Below, in pieces: positions 51,401-62,099 of a stretch of 64,000 nt of DNA. A program made the translations under genes and the position numbers. The notes below the pieces were generated by a model that saw nothing but the letters and a program-made list of their open reading frames with translations, made no database searches and was not told where the DNA came from. The stretch spans positions 30,193,361 through 30,257,360 of the forward strand of contig CM020501.1 in NCBI GenBank assembly GCA_009823395.1. The letters run 5' to 3'. Position 1 is the first letter of the stretch; each line of letters begins with the position of its first letter. Origin of the DNA: Thamnaconus septentrionalis. Taxonomy: Eukaryota; Chordata; Actinopteri; Tetraodontiformes; Monacanthidae.

Positions 51401-54400
51401 AATTCCCATGAACCTTATGTCATCGTTTTTCTATATGTTTTGAATGACTGTCTGTAACTAATGTATGCAATGGAAATTTGCCTTTCCAAATAAAAAGATA
51501 ATTTTCAAAAAAATTCTTCAAAATAGCAACCTTTCATAAAAAGCGTATTTAGAATTATTTAACGTGTTTTTCTTTGCTGCATAATTACATATATCTTGCT
51601 CTTATATTTGATGTCTATCTGCAGTGTAAAAAGTTGCATTGGAAAATTGCATTGGAAAGTGTGTCCAAACTTTTGACTGGTAGTGTATAGCTTCAAGTTC
51701 GGCAGGCCGGATTAAAAAACTTGTGGGCCGAATATGGACCTCGGGCCATAGTTTGCCCATGCCTAAGTTAGAGGGTTCGACCTTGGAATTAGCTGCACTT
51801 TTGCTTCTTTATCTAATTTCACGCAAAGTCTCTGTGTTAAAGGCAGGATCAGCGATAGTTTGGCCTCTTTTTTTACATAATTTCTTTATTCATTGTCTCC
51901 GTGTTTTCGCAGAGAGAGCCTCCAGCCGCCCTTCAACCCCGAGAGGTGTCCGTTGGTCCAGTCCTTCCTCATCAACTCGGACCGCAGCTTCCTCCTCCAT
52001 GGGCACGTCCAGCTCAAGACGGGCATGCAGACGCAGGACAGGCACCTGTTCCTGTTCACCGACATCCTGGTCATCGCCAAGGCCAAGTGAGCGGGGCCGG
52101 CTTTCGCTCCTAGTGCTGCTTTTCCTCTCAAAAAATGCAAATGAGCTGTGAGGTAGAAGGCTGAAGTGAGGGCACCTGAAACTGGTGATCTTGCCATCTT
52201 GAAGACGTTTCGCCTCTCATCCAAAAGTCTGAAGACGCCTAACTTGACCCTTCTGCCTCAAGATGACCTGGATGACTGAGAACCTTCACAGTTTTTGAGG
52301 ATTTCCTCTGTCTGTCTTCGGCCTTGCTCCTCCAGGTCGGCCAACCACTTCAAGCAGAAGGCGAGGGTGCGCGCCTGCGAGCTGTGGACGGCGGGATGCA
52401 CGGACGAGGTGTGTGAGGGCAGCACCAGCCCCGAGCGGAGCTTCGTCATCGGCTGGCCCACCTGTAACTACGTGGCCACGTTCAGGTAACACGCAACAGC
52501 AGCAACGCACGCACGCAGCGCGGCAACAGGTTGTGTTGATTTGAAAACAGCAATGAGAGAAAGTCTTTTCCTGCTTCTCCACAGTTCCACAGAGCAGAAG
52601 GAAAAGTGGCTGTCGCACCTCAAGAAGTAACACACAACAACATTTACTGTGTCCGTGTCTGTGTGTGTGTGTGTGTGTGTAAATTCTCACCCATCCCACC
52701 TGTCTCATCCACCCACAGGGTGACAAAGGCGGAGAAGGAGACGGAGGAGCCCAAAACCATCGCGCTGAGGGTGCACGGGAAGGGCATCAACACATTTGCT
52801 CCGGTAAAGTCGCCCACTGTTCTCACAACTGGGCGACGCCCCCTTTCTCTTTTTTCTTTGCATCGGTCTGACCCCTCAGTGACTGTCGTCGTCTGTGCCT
52901 CCGGCGCCTCTCTTGCAGAACAAGACGCTTCCCGTCAGCAACTGGGACTCGACCAACGAGGTGATCCGGCTGGCGCTGCAGCAGTTTGGCATCATTGTGA
53001 GTGAACGCACAACCAGCAGGGTGACATTGCTGTTGCTTCTGTCAGTGAGCTTTCCTCTTCTGCTACCTTCTTCCTCTCCTTCTTCTCCTTCTTCTTCTGA
53101 TCTTAAGGATATATCAAAGTCTCACAATACAACATTCTGCTGGTACAAAGTCCACATTGCCAAATGTATTGTGTTGCTTTTAAAAAAGGTACACGAGTGC
53201 AGCACATATATTGCATGTTATTTTCTGGCCGGAAAACAAGTGGTGAAAAGGTTTTGTTTTTTGTTTTTTGTTTTTTCATTACTTATTTCTTTATTTATTT
53301 GCCTGACTTTGGTTTTGTTTTTATGACAGGGAAATGTGAAAGACTTCCAGCTGTGGGTCGCCTCCAAGAGGGACAACATGCCCTACCCTCTGATTGGTCA
53401 GTGAGACGAGCAAAGAAGAATTTACACGTTTTTCGTTGTTCATTTTTTATTTTCCATTTTTTGTTGTCTTTTGCTGATCGGGGCTCATCACCTGCCGCCT
53501 CTCTCTCGTCCCACTCAGGTCACGAGTTCCCCTTCAGCATCCAGATGAACCACGTGAGACACGCGGCCTTCCAGCGGCGGGACGCCAGCACGCCCCCCGC
53601 TGACAGGAAGGCGGCCTTGCAGGGGGAACGGCCGCAGGTGTGCAAGCAGTGCCAATTTATCCTGAAACCCCGACCCACCGAGACGCCCACCGTGTCCGCA
53701 GGTGAGCTCAAAGAATATCAATTTATTATATATGTTTGATTAGATGTTTTGATTGAAGTACTTATTTTGAATTTGAATTTACATACATGCATATATGTAT
53801 GTAAATATGGGTTGACTTACTGGTGGTGCATTCTGGGATACCTCTTCAGCCGTGATGCCCCAGAAGACGTTGAAAAGAAGGAACTCCCTCATCTCCTGGG
53901 CCTTCTGGCGCAGCTCCGCCCCCCAGCTGAACGAGCCGGCCCTCAGCGTGGCCCAGGGCTGCCTGTTCGGCCAGCCGCTCAGCTCCGTGTGCCTGGAGGG
54001 CGCTCTGCCCAAGCCAGTCATGGTGAGGAGAGACGACTGAGTCGATTGATGAACGGGAGGAAGGTGGAGGGGCAGATGGAATTCCATTGAAAGTCTGATT
54101 GGACACTCCTCAACTTCTGCCAATCCAGGACATGCTGGGCTTCCTGTACAGCGAGGGCACGTGGACCCAGTGGATCCTGCGCAAGTCGGCCCGGGCGAGG
54201 GCCATCCGGGAGCTGCGGGAGTCCCTGGACGGCGGAGACTTTCAGCTCCCTCTGGCCAGGGAGCACGTGCACCTCATCGCCGGGATCTTCAAGGTACGGG
54301 CCGGGCGGTTCAGTTAAAAGCCCAGTTAAAGAAAGTACAGGTTCTGACATGTACTGAAGTAAAAATTAAAAATTCATTAAACAAATCCATTTTATCTTTC

Positions 54401-57400
54401 AAAACAGAATAATTCTGGCCAGAGGTCAGAGGTCTTGATGAGCATCTGGATCATTAACCAATTTTATCCAGTGTTATTTTCTACACCTGTATTTTTCTCT
54501 GTACTGAAACTGTAGTAAACAGTGACCCCAAAAGTAAATATATACACCTACCAGTCAGAAGTTTAGACACACCTTCTCAGGCAGTGGTTGTTTCTTTATC
54601 TCTACTCCTTTCTGCATTGTAAACGCCTACTGAAGACATCAACTATATGAGCAATATATATGAAATTATGTCGCAAAGAAAACATTGTTAAATAACTCTA
54701 AATGTTTTATATGAAGTGTGGCTATTTTGAAAAAATATAATATGAAATGTTTTTGAGTTATGTCACACTTTTTTCGTTTACTACATAATACCAAAAATGT
54801 TTCGTTCATTCAATGTTTTGATCCCTTCAGTGAGAATCTATGTAAATAGTCATTAAAATGAAAGGAAAACCATTGTATGAGGTGTGTCCAAAACTCTGGG
54901 TAGTAGTTCAGAGTTCAAAAGCTACAACTATAAATAATAAAAAGTCAATTACTTGAAACAAAATTTGTATATTTTAAACACAAAAGTAACAAGCATGTTT
55001 TTCCAATGGAAGTGGCAGAAAATACAAATATTCAAGTACAAATATAGGGAGTAAAAGAAACGGCTGAAGTGAAGTACAGATATCTGAAATAATCTATTTA
55101 AGTACAGTCAGTGGGAACTGGAGGAGGCGCTGCAATAATAAAAAAAAAACCTCTAAAATGTCTACACTTGTTGTTTGTTGTTTTTTGAGTGTCAATTAAC
55201 TCACTGACCCACATCCACGAGCACACAGGGATAATCTGCAGGCACCCGACTCCACAGGACGAGCTGTTCGAGGATGGGCTCCTTAACGTGAGCAGAATTA
55301 TAATCCCCTCCATCATCTGAGGGGATTAGAAGAGAGTAGCACCTGGAGCACGTCACTGTTTTCAATGGAGCGCCAATGAGTCACCCCCGGATACACAAAC
55401 CAGATTTGGCTTTTCTGCCCCCCCCCCCCCCCCCCCCATGTGCCCCCACCTACCCACCAGGAGTTCCTGCGCAGCATCCCCGGCGGCCTGCTGTGCTGCG
55501 AGCTGCACCAGGAGTGGCTGGAGGCGCTGGAGGACGAGGACGAGGAGGAGGAGCAGGTGCAGGATGTGAAGAGGTGTGGAAGAAAAATTGAAAATAAAGA
55601 AGAAAAAAAGAAAAAGCAAAACCGGGCACCACTCACCTCCTCTACCATGACCTTGACCTGCCGTTTTTGGGTTTTTTTATTAGGATGATATCCCGCCTGC
55701 CCAAAGAGAACGCCCTGCTGCTGCGCCACCTGCTGGCCCTGATGCACACCATCCAGGGCCACGCCCAGGAGAACCACATGACCAGCCTAAACCTGGGCGT
55801 GTGCGTCTCTGCCAGCATGCTGTGGCAGCCCGGGCCGCCCAGTAGCCCCGAGGGACACGGGGTGCGCAGGGTGAGCACTGATTAATGGAGGGCAGTGGAG
55901 GTTTTTTGGTTTGTTTGTTTTTTTCATTTTTTTGCGCTTCTCGTGATCTCCAATGGCTGAGCGACAAGGGGCGTTTTTTGTTCGCTGGGCCTTGAAAACG
56001 CAGGAAAGATAACTTGGGTGTTTAAATCTGCCGCTTGTGATCTCAGATGGGCATTTTCATTTGAATCACCTCTTTATAAAATAACTTTATAGGAGGGGTG
56101 GGCAAACTTTTTGACTGGGGTTGTAAAATTTAATAGAGGGGGGCCGGGATCAGGAGCAGATGGATGGAGTGTTTTGGTGACCCTCCTCATAGGAGGAAAA
56201 AATACTCCATGGGACATGTGTGCTTTAATGTCCATTGAAAATGAACAAAAGTAAAGTCGCAACAAAATCAGTGTCTTTGAAGCCCCGCAGTATTTAGCTC
56301 TCCATGGAAATGACTCTTAAAACACTGAAGACATGGATGAAATACAGCTATTTTATGACTTACTGACTATTAATACAATTTCTTCAAATTCAGCGGGACG
56401 GATTAAAGAGCTGAATCGTATACGACGGCATATGGCTGTAGTTAGCCCATGCCTTCTCTTCATGCACTTTTATTTCAATATTGCACCACATCAGCCGTGT
56501 TGTAAACCTGACGCTGTAAATAATTCCGTTGCGTGGCGGCTAAACCTCGGCAAAATCTGTCTGAAATCAGCTTTACGGAATGTTTGTTTCAGAACGGTTT
56601 GACTTTTTGAAGGATTGCGACACGTCCTGCGACTGAAAGAACACATTCTCTCCTGTCTCGTCGGTGCTCTGGTGCAGGTGTGCCAGCTGGTGAAGTTCAT
56701 GATCGACCACTGCCAAGAGATCCTGGAGCAGGAGCCCTGCTCCCTGTTCGGAGGGCCGCCCCAAAGACCCGACACGGCCGAGGTGGAAACAGGTACATTC
56801 TCAGCCTCCGCACACAATTTAGTCTGAATGTCTGGCTGAACATAAAAGCCTCATGTGGCAACGTCTGACAAAAGTGCACTTTTACATTGGAAGTATTGAA
56901 GGGAAATATTTGATTCTTACTTTGAAATCAATAAAGAATTTAGACGAGGCGAAACAAGGTGAAAACACTTAATTTGGTTGCATGGATATTTGGTGTTTCA
57001 TAAAAAAGAATATGTTTTTTTTTTTTTATTATTTTCTAATTTCACTTTTAAACAACCTACCACTAGGCTTTTTCTGCCGCTCACAATTTAAATTTTTATT
57101 TACAAAACATACAAACATGGAAGAAAATACAGAAATTATTTTTTAAGAACTTTTAACACAACTTGTAAGATATACATATGTATATATATATATATGTAAA
57201 TAAACATATAAGAGCAAATAAAGAAGAAAGGCCTACTAAGGAGTTTTGAAATCAAATTTGAATAATACTAACAAACTTTTCCCAAAAAATAAAAATGAAT
57301 CAATAATAATATATAATAATAATTTTTCTAACAAACTAGTAGTGGATGAAAATCTTATTCAGTTGACCAAATACAAACTTCTTTTTCTTCCCCTCGCTGC

Positions 57401-58189
57401 TCTGCCACAGACTGGCTCTACCCTCAGACCGACTCCTCCTACGACAGTCTGGAGAATGAGCTGGACGCCCTCGCCGGCTCGCCCAGGTTCCGCCGGGGAC
57501 CCAGGTTCAGCGGCAGCCTGGACTCGGTGCTCACCTTCAGCGACACGGACCCGGACGCAGGAGGAGTCAGGAGGCGACGCAGGAGGCCAAACCCCAAGAA
57601 GGCGGAGGGGGCGGGGCAGGAGGAGGAGGAGGAGGAGGAAGGGGCAGAGACTCTGGGCGCACTGGACTCCCTGTCCCTGGACGACAAGCAGCGGAGGAGA
57701 CGGAGCTCTGAGCCGGCACCACAGACAGCGGGAGGAGGCCACATCGCCGGCATGCAGGGAGAGGGTGGCCAGCGCCCCCTGGGGGAGAGGACCAGCTCCT
57801 CCACCCCGGCATCCCCCGAGCTCAGCTGCACCTCCCCGGATTCCCCCGAGCCCCGGCGCTTCCTGGCCAGGAGGGGGCGCCGGCTCCGCTCCAAGGCCTC
57901 CGTCGGGGAAGATCCACTTGAGGGGCCCTGCCCGAGGAGCCCCCCGCCCAGCTGGGGGGGGCTGAGGGGCTACCGCAGCCTCCACCCAAACTCCTGGCTG
58001 AAGAAGGAGAGGAAGCTGTCGCTGACTCAGCAGGACCTCCTGGAGAAGGACACGTCCAGGGTGAGTCCCACCTCAAAGCCTGGACACACATCACCATGTG
58101 TCCAAAACATAAATATCTTATACATAATAGAGATACATAGATAGACCCTGAGCTCAGGAAGAAGTGGGTCTTGAAAATGGATATAGATG

Positions 58190-58243
<54 letters not shown>

Positions 58244-59113
58244 CGTACTTTATTGATCCCAAATAGGGAAACTACGCTGTTGCAGCACTATAAAACAATA
58301 CAAATGAAAAAAAATGATACAGTAATTACAAGATAAAATCAAGTGAATCTATATACGACAAACAAACAAGAGCAAGAACAGGATATGCATAAGAAAGTCT
58401 ATTCTGTAGAGGCAGGGATTAGCAATTAATCATTAGGTTTTATGAACCATTAGTGCAATATTTGCCATTGAGTCCAGAAAAAGTCCAGAATGTTATCTGT
58501 TACTCAGCGGGGAAGAGTTATAGTTAGTTATATTTATTTATTCCAGAAGTCAGCGGCAGTGGGGAAAGCGGCCCCAGCCGATCCGTCCCAGCAACCTCCG
58601 CGGCTCAAGGGGTCGCCACCGACCCCGTCTCGGCCCCCTTTGGACTCCGGCGGCGAGGCTAAAAAGGTCAAGCAGAGGTCCCCGTCCCTCTTCTACAAGC
58701 ACAGCACCCTCACGCTGTCCCTCTTCAGGCCTGGCAGGGCCGAGGAGGCGCAGCGCGGCGCCAGGCTCTACCAGCGCCGCGTCTCCGAACCGGGCCGCCA
58801 GGTAGTGGAGCGAGCCTCCACCTTCACCAGGGCCCGGCTCCCCAGCGACCCAGGGTTAAAGGTCACCCAGGTGGACTCCCTAGGGTTGAGGTCAGAGGCG
58901 GCCTCGGCGGAGACCCGCTTCTGCCTGTCGCCCTGCGCCACCAGCGCCGTGCGCGACTACTTCTGCTCCCACCCTTACAGCAATCCCCACAGCGGTCAGC
59001 AGGTGGCGCTGGCCCTGGTGGAGAGTCGCAGGGAGTGGCAGAAGAGGTGCAGCGGCCCCGGCGGCGAGCCGGACCTGGACCACCTGCTGTTTTCCGAGGA
59101 GTCCTTCGTCTAG
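48411..59113 (+). CDS. arhgap20: Rho GTPase-activating protein 20-like (PH-RA-RhoGAP)
   Basis: Sixteen exons join in frame: 48411-48536, 50038-50123, 51913-52086, 52336-52485, 52585-52626, 52719-52803, 52919-52996, 53330-53396, 53519-53701, 53850-54022, 54129-54293, 55461-55573, 55684-55870, 56678-56792, 57411-58060 and 58547-59113, giving 986 aa (human about 1190). The start MDHMSPQQ resembles human MEAMSPQQ. It has a PH domain at about 76-195 (DRHLFLFTDILVIAKAK), an RA domain at about 205-320 (PYPLIGHEFPFSIQMNHVR) and a RhoGAP domain at about 365-560. The RhoGAP domain keeps the arginine finger in WILRKSA (Arg406). ARHGAP20 is known as a Rap1-responsive RhoGAP that inactivates RhoA. Downstream, SSYDSLENELDALAG is shared with the mammalian protein. 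The rest of the tail is basic/Ser-rich and diverged. N-terminal polyQ (14) and polyGly runs are unusual. It may be a teleost-specific paralogue. Confidence 0.9.
48429..48470 (+). repeat. Pure (CAG)14 in arhgap20 exon 1
   Basis: Fourteen uninterrupted CAG codons encode Gln6-... directly after MDHMSP and are followed by a GGA/GGC run coding Gly8. Pure repeats of this length are commonly length-variable. Confidence 0.95.
51003..51687 (+). mobile_element. Tc1-type MITE, copy D, interrupted
   Basis: The left end CACTACGAGTCAAAAGTTTG and the right end CAAACTTTTGACTGGTAGTG match copy B. The element is split between AAATTCTTCAAAATA (51179-51193) and its repeat (51511-51525) by a 317-bp insertion. 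In copy B the same point is continuous. Confidence 0.85.
51194..51510 (+). mobile_element. Retroposed 3' fragment with 15-bp TSD, inside MITE D
   Basis: A perfect 15-bp duplication AAATTCTTCAAAATA flanks it, and the inserted sequence ends CAAATAAAAAGATAATTTTC followed by A's. It thus has a polyadenylation signal and an A-rich 3' end, as expected of a 5'-truncated non-LTR retrotransposon or a retroposed mRNA. I could not identify the source. Confidence 0.8.
54300..55110. mobile_element. Diverged hAT element with nested MITE copy E
   Basis: AAGTACAGGTTCTGACATG and the later CAAATATTCAAGTACAAATA match the element at 11317-11878. Tc1-type MITE copy E (54544-54906, ends CCTACCAGTCAGAAGTTTAG and GTGTGTCCAAAACTCTGGGT) is inserted between them. 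The outer ends are too worn to fix exactly. Confidence 0.65.
55418..55437. repeat. Poly-C tract before arhgap20 exon 12 acceptor
   Basis: Twenty C residues end 23 bases before the exon (starts 55461). They form most of the pyrimidine tract of this acceptor. Confidence 0.85.
56093..56454. mobile_element. hAT-type element (GGGCAAACT family), third copy
   Basis: GAGGGGTGGGCAAACTTTTT opens the copy. The internal TGAAAATGAACAAA and GCCCCGCAGTATTTAGCTCT match the copies at 41605 and 50730. No clear target duplication was seen. It lies in the arhgap20 intron before exon 14 and is uninterrupted. Confidence 0.65.
58143..58440. repeat. L2-type tail, (GATA)n array and TTTATTGATCCC repeat
   Basis: CCCTGAGCTCAGGAAGAAG resembles the tail of the L2/SINE copies above. 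It runs into (GATA)n at about 58185-58242. Next comes ACTTTATTGATCCCAAATAG, the well-known end of a fish retroelement. All lie in the last arhgap20 intron. Confidence 0.7.
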
Positions 59114-59442
59114 GCTGTTAGCCTGTTAGCAAACGCACAAGCTAATTATTAGCCCCGCGTGGAGACAAACTGGCCTTTTGCACTTGAGAGTAAAAGGTCG
59201 GAATGGTCCTTCAAAGCTAAGAGTCGACGCTTTGGACTCCCTCTGTACAGTTTAAACACGCCTCCAGCCATAACCTGCCACATGAGAGACAAACACAACA
59301 ACAAGGGATGTGACTGAGTGAGACAAAACCCTTTGCTGAGCATGGATGAGTTGCACAATCCCAGTGTTTAAAGACACAAGGAACGCGTTTGTGGAACTTT
59401 GTACACGTTAAAATGGTCGTCGAGGGAAGTCTTCTTGCTTTT

Positions 59443-59775
59443 CCGCTACCAGTCAAAAGTTTAGACACACTTTCTCATGCAATTTCTTTTTTTTTTATCT
59501 TTACAACTTTCTACACTGCAGATAGATACTGAAGACATCAAAGAAAAGCATGTTGACTCTAAATATGCTTTTTATGAAAGGTGGGTATTTCGAAGAATTT
59601 AAATATAAAACGTGTTTGAGTTATTTTACACTTTTATTGTTTCCTACATAATTGCATGTGTGTTCATAGGTAGTTTTGATGCCTTCGGTGAGAAACTGCA
59701 ATGTCAATAGTCATGAGAATGAAAGAAGAGACATTAAATTCATAGGGTGTGTCCAAACCTTTGACTGGTTGTGTA
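59443..59775 (+). mobile_element. Tc1-type MITE, copy F, in arhgap20 3' UTR
   Basis: The ends CTACCAGTCAAAAGTTTAG and CCAAACCTTTGACTGGTTGTG are inverted. The body matches copies A and B. It lies between the stop codon and the likely polyadenylation signal, so it should be transcribed into the mRNA. Confidence 0.8.
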
Positions 59776-60054
59776 CGTGTGTTTTTATAGATGCCTGTTT
59801 ACACTCAAGAATACCAGGTCACTGCCTTCACTTCTACCTGCTGTGGCGCTTGTAGTTGCGTCAGTCCACTTGCAATGTGATTCGTGCCACATTCTTCGCT
59901 CCAGCACTACAAAGCGGTGTTTGTTTATCCTAGAAGATTGATTTTAGGAATTGATTTGTTGGGCCGATAGCATAATTACAGCAATTCTGTCAATGATGGT
60001 TTTGTACATTAAGTTGACTTATTTATTAATTGATGTTTTATTTTTGCAAGCCAG

Positions 60055-60060
60055 AATAAA
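60055..60060 (+). terminator. arhgap20 polyadenylation signal
   Basis: AATAAA 942 bases after the stop codon, followed within 30-50 bases by T/G-rich DNA. It is the first canonical signal in the 3' flank. Confidence 0.6.
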
Positions 60061-60949
60061 CATCACAGAATAATTGTAGAGCTGTTTTCTTGCTGTCCCC
60101 GATTAGGTTTTTCGCAGCAGTATTTGGATTCTAGATGTTTAGAATACACACTTAAGTTTATTTAAGATGACTCACTCAGTGGCTTTCCTTTTTTAAATGG
60201 CATAAATCCTTTGGTTTGCCAACATTGTCAAGTTTTTTTTAATTGTGTATACAATCCTGTAATAGATGAAATAGCTACTTGTCACCTGCTAAAAATTTTA
60301 AAGTTCTTTATTTGTAAATAAACAATATATGAAAACAAAGCAACTTACTCTCCACTTACTTTCTTAACTCATTCTCACAATTAGAATTATGAAATGGTTT
60401 TCAAATGATACATATTTCATGCAATGACGGTGAACAATACTTACATTAAAAGAGCGTTCATTATTCTTCGATGTTAGTAATTTTATTCGTTCGTTCATTT
60501 ACGCTTTGAACCTCACGAGAAACATTTTTCTCATTTAATTCACTAGATGGCAGTATAACACCGCATCAAGCGTTTTTGACCGCATAGCTCCACATCGACA
60601 ACGTAAAGAGGGTTTTGTCTGTCGCAAAACAGACGAAGGATTATGATAAATATTGCCGGCCACGTATTCTGTTCCTTTTTTGTCCCGGAGGGACGAGGTA
60701 GGTGACGCATTTACCACGTCAAACACGCATTTTAAACACTACTGCCCTACATATTCAAAAAAATATGATGTTTTACCATAGTTGTTGTTGTTGCAGTTGT
60801 TGTTGTTGTTTGTTGTTGTATTGTTTCCGGTTCTCGGAAAATAAAAATAAAAAATCGTCCTGGATGGCAGTAGCCGTTGACCGTAACCGACAATGCTATC
60901 GACTTATTTTTCAAATATAAAATGGAAAAATAACCCAAAACAGACACTG

Positions 60950-61130
60950 TTGATTATGACGCGAACTCGGCTCGACTCAACTTCGCTTATTTTGAAACGA
61001 ATCCAGCCGAGCTATGACCGGAAGCTGTTGGTTATTGGGTACGACAACCTCGAGCTTCGCTTGACACTTTGACAGGAACTCCTCCGTCCGTTCTCAGTCA
61101 GTGACAGTCGTCTCGCTTCCGAACACAGGT
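60950..61130 (+). promoter_or_regulatory. nbeal1 promoter and non-coding first exon
   Basis: A TATA-less stretch with an ETS-type CCGGAAG at 61018-61024 leads to CACAG|GTGAGTTG, a strong 5' splice site ending an exon at 61128. This fits a non-coding first exon that splices to the ATG-bearing exon. Confidence 0.5.
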
Positions 61131-61992
61131 GAGTTGTTCACACCTCGTCGAGAACCGTTTCTACATTAAATCCCCCCCCCGTACAGACATTCGAACGCGT
61201 CTGCTTTCGTTTTCTTCGATAATTCGGAGCTCTCTTTTGGGGCCGGACGCATTTAAGAAGGAAGGACGCGACGATTTTGTCACACGAGAAGAAGGTGGAG
61301 GAGGTGGAGGAGGAGAAAAGGGAGGCTGAAAGGGGAGCGAGAGGGAGAGAAAGAAAAGAAACTGGCTTTATTATATTTTGACAGCTAGCCGTGAGCTAAC
61401 TCAGCCAGGTAGGATGCACAAGAGCGACTACCTCGGCGGCTAGCTGACGGAGCTAAGCTGTCAGCTCGGAAACGGCCAGCTGAAACAGACATTATTGATA
61501 GTGTGTGTATGTGGTGTTTCTTTTTTTCCGTCCCCTGTTCATCGCCTCATGTCGTCTGTCTGCGCTAGAGAGCCAGCGGGGCAGCTCTACAGTGAAAGGG
61601 GGGACTTCGGGGTCGAACTGTCCGACATTGGCTGGACTGAACTTCCGCTGCTATGTTGTGACTTTGTGCGTTTTCCATCATCTCGTAGCGCTGCTGCTGG
61701 AGGAGGAGGGGATTCAGAGGAGACCGAGCACTTCCACCGCCTCATCGTGCACCGAGACCCCTGCATGCACCGTCATGGACTAGCAGCAGCAGCAGCAAAG
61801 CCGGAAAGTTTCTGTCTCTGAGGACCGGACAGCCCTTCCTTTAAAGGAGCCAGGACACCTCGCCTTGACAGCCGTGGTGGTGCTGGTGTTGTTGGGCACC
61901 ATGTTCGGATCGGTGGTGGTGGACCTCGTCCCTGAGGAGCCATGAAGCAGCCGGTGAAGTGACCTCGGCTTGGGGGTGTGTGTGTGTGCACC

Positions 61993-62043
61993 ATGGCCTC
62001 CAAGGAGAGACTGTACGAGGTGTGGATGCTCTACTGCTCCAAG
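61993..62043 (+). CDS. nbeal1: Neurobeachin-like protein 1, first coding exon (partial)
   Basis: The exon encodes MASKERLYEVWMLYCSK and then meets a consensus donor, CCAAG|GTGAGTGAG. This N-terminus closely follows human NBEAL1 (MASRERLFELWMLYCTK as I recall it) and differs more from NBEAL2, so nbeal1 is preferred. The context CACCATGG is a strong initiation site. NBEAL1 is a very large BEACH-WD40 protein linked to membrane traffic and sterol metabolism. Only 17 of some 2,700 residues lie here; the rest is beyond the window. Short upstream open frames precede it in the presumed exon. Confidence 0.72.
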
Positions 62044-62059
62044 GTGAGTGAGTGAGGCT

Positions 62060-62099
<40 letters not shown>

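Larger units (their letters stand above)
50730..51765. mobile_element. hAT-type element in arhgap20 intron 2, host of nested insertions
   Basis: It starts CAGGGCAGGGCAAACTTTTT and ends GTTTGCCCATGCCTA. Flanks AGTCAGAG (50722-50729) and AGTTAGAG (51766-51773) match 7/8, a hAT target duplication. MITE copy D (51003-51687) lies within it. Confidence 0.8.
59114..60950. other. arhgap20 3' UTR and intergenic DNA
   Basis: Nothing coding follows the arhgap20 stop. The 3' UTR probably runs to the signal at 60055 and includes MITE copy F. Beyond it the DNA is AT-rich with a one-mismatch CTCF-like CACTAGATGGCAG near 60543 and TTG repeats at 60783-60820. Confidence 0.5.

Noticed and set aside
57359..57985. 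Minus-strand frame of 208 codons
   Set aside because: It is the reverse shadow of arhgap20 exon 15, whose frame is fixed by splice phase and by family similarity.
61495..61821. Plus-strand frame of 108 codons as a separate gene
   Set aside because: It opens with a non-ATG codon, lies in the presumed nbeal1 5' UTR, and a second open frame overlaps it. Its terminal ATG part is better read as an upstream frame.
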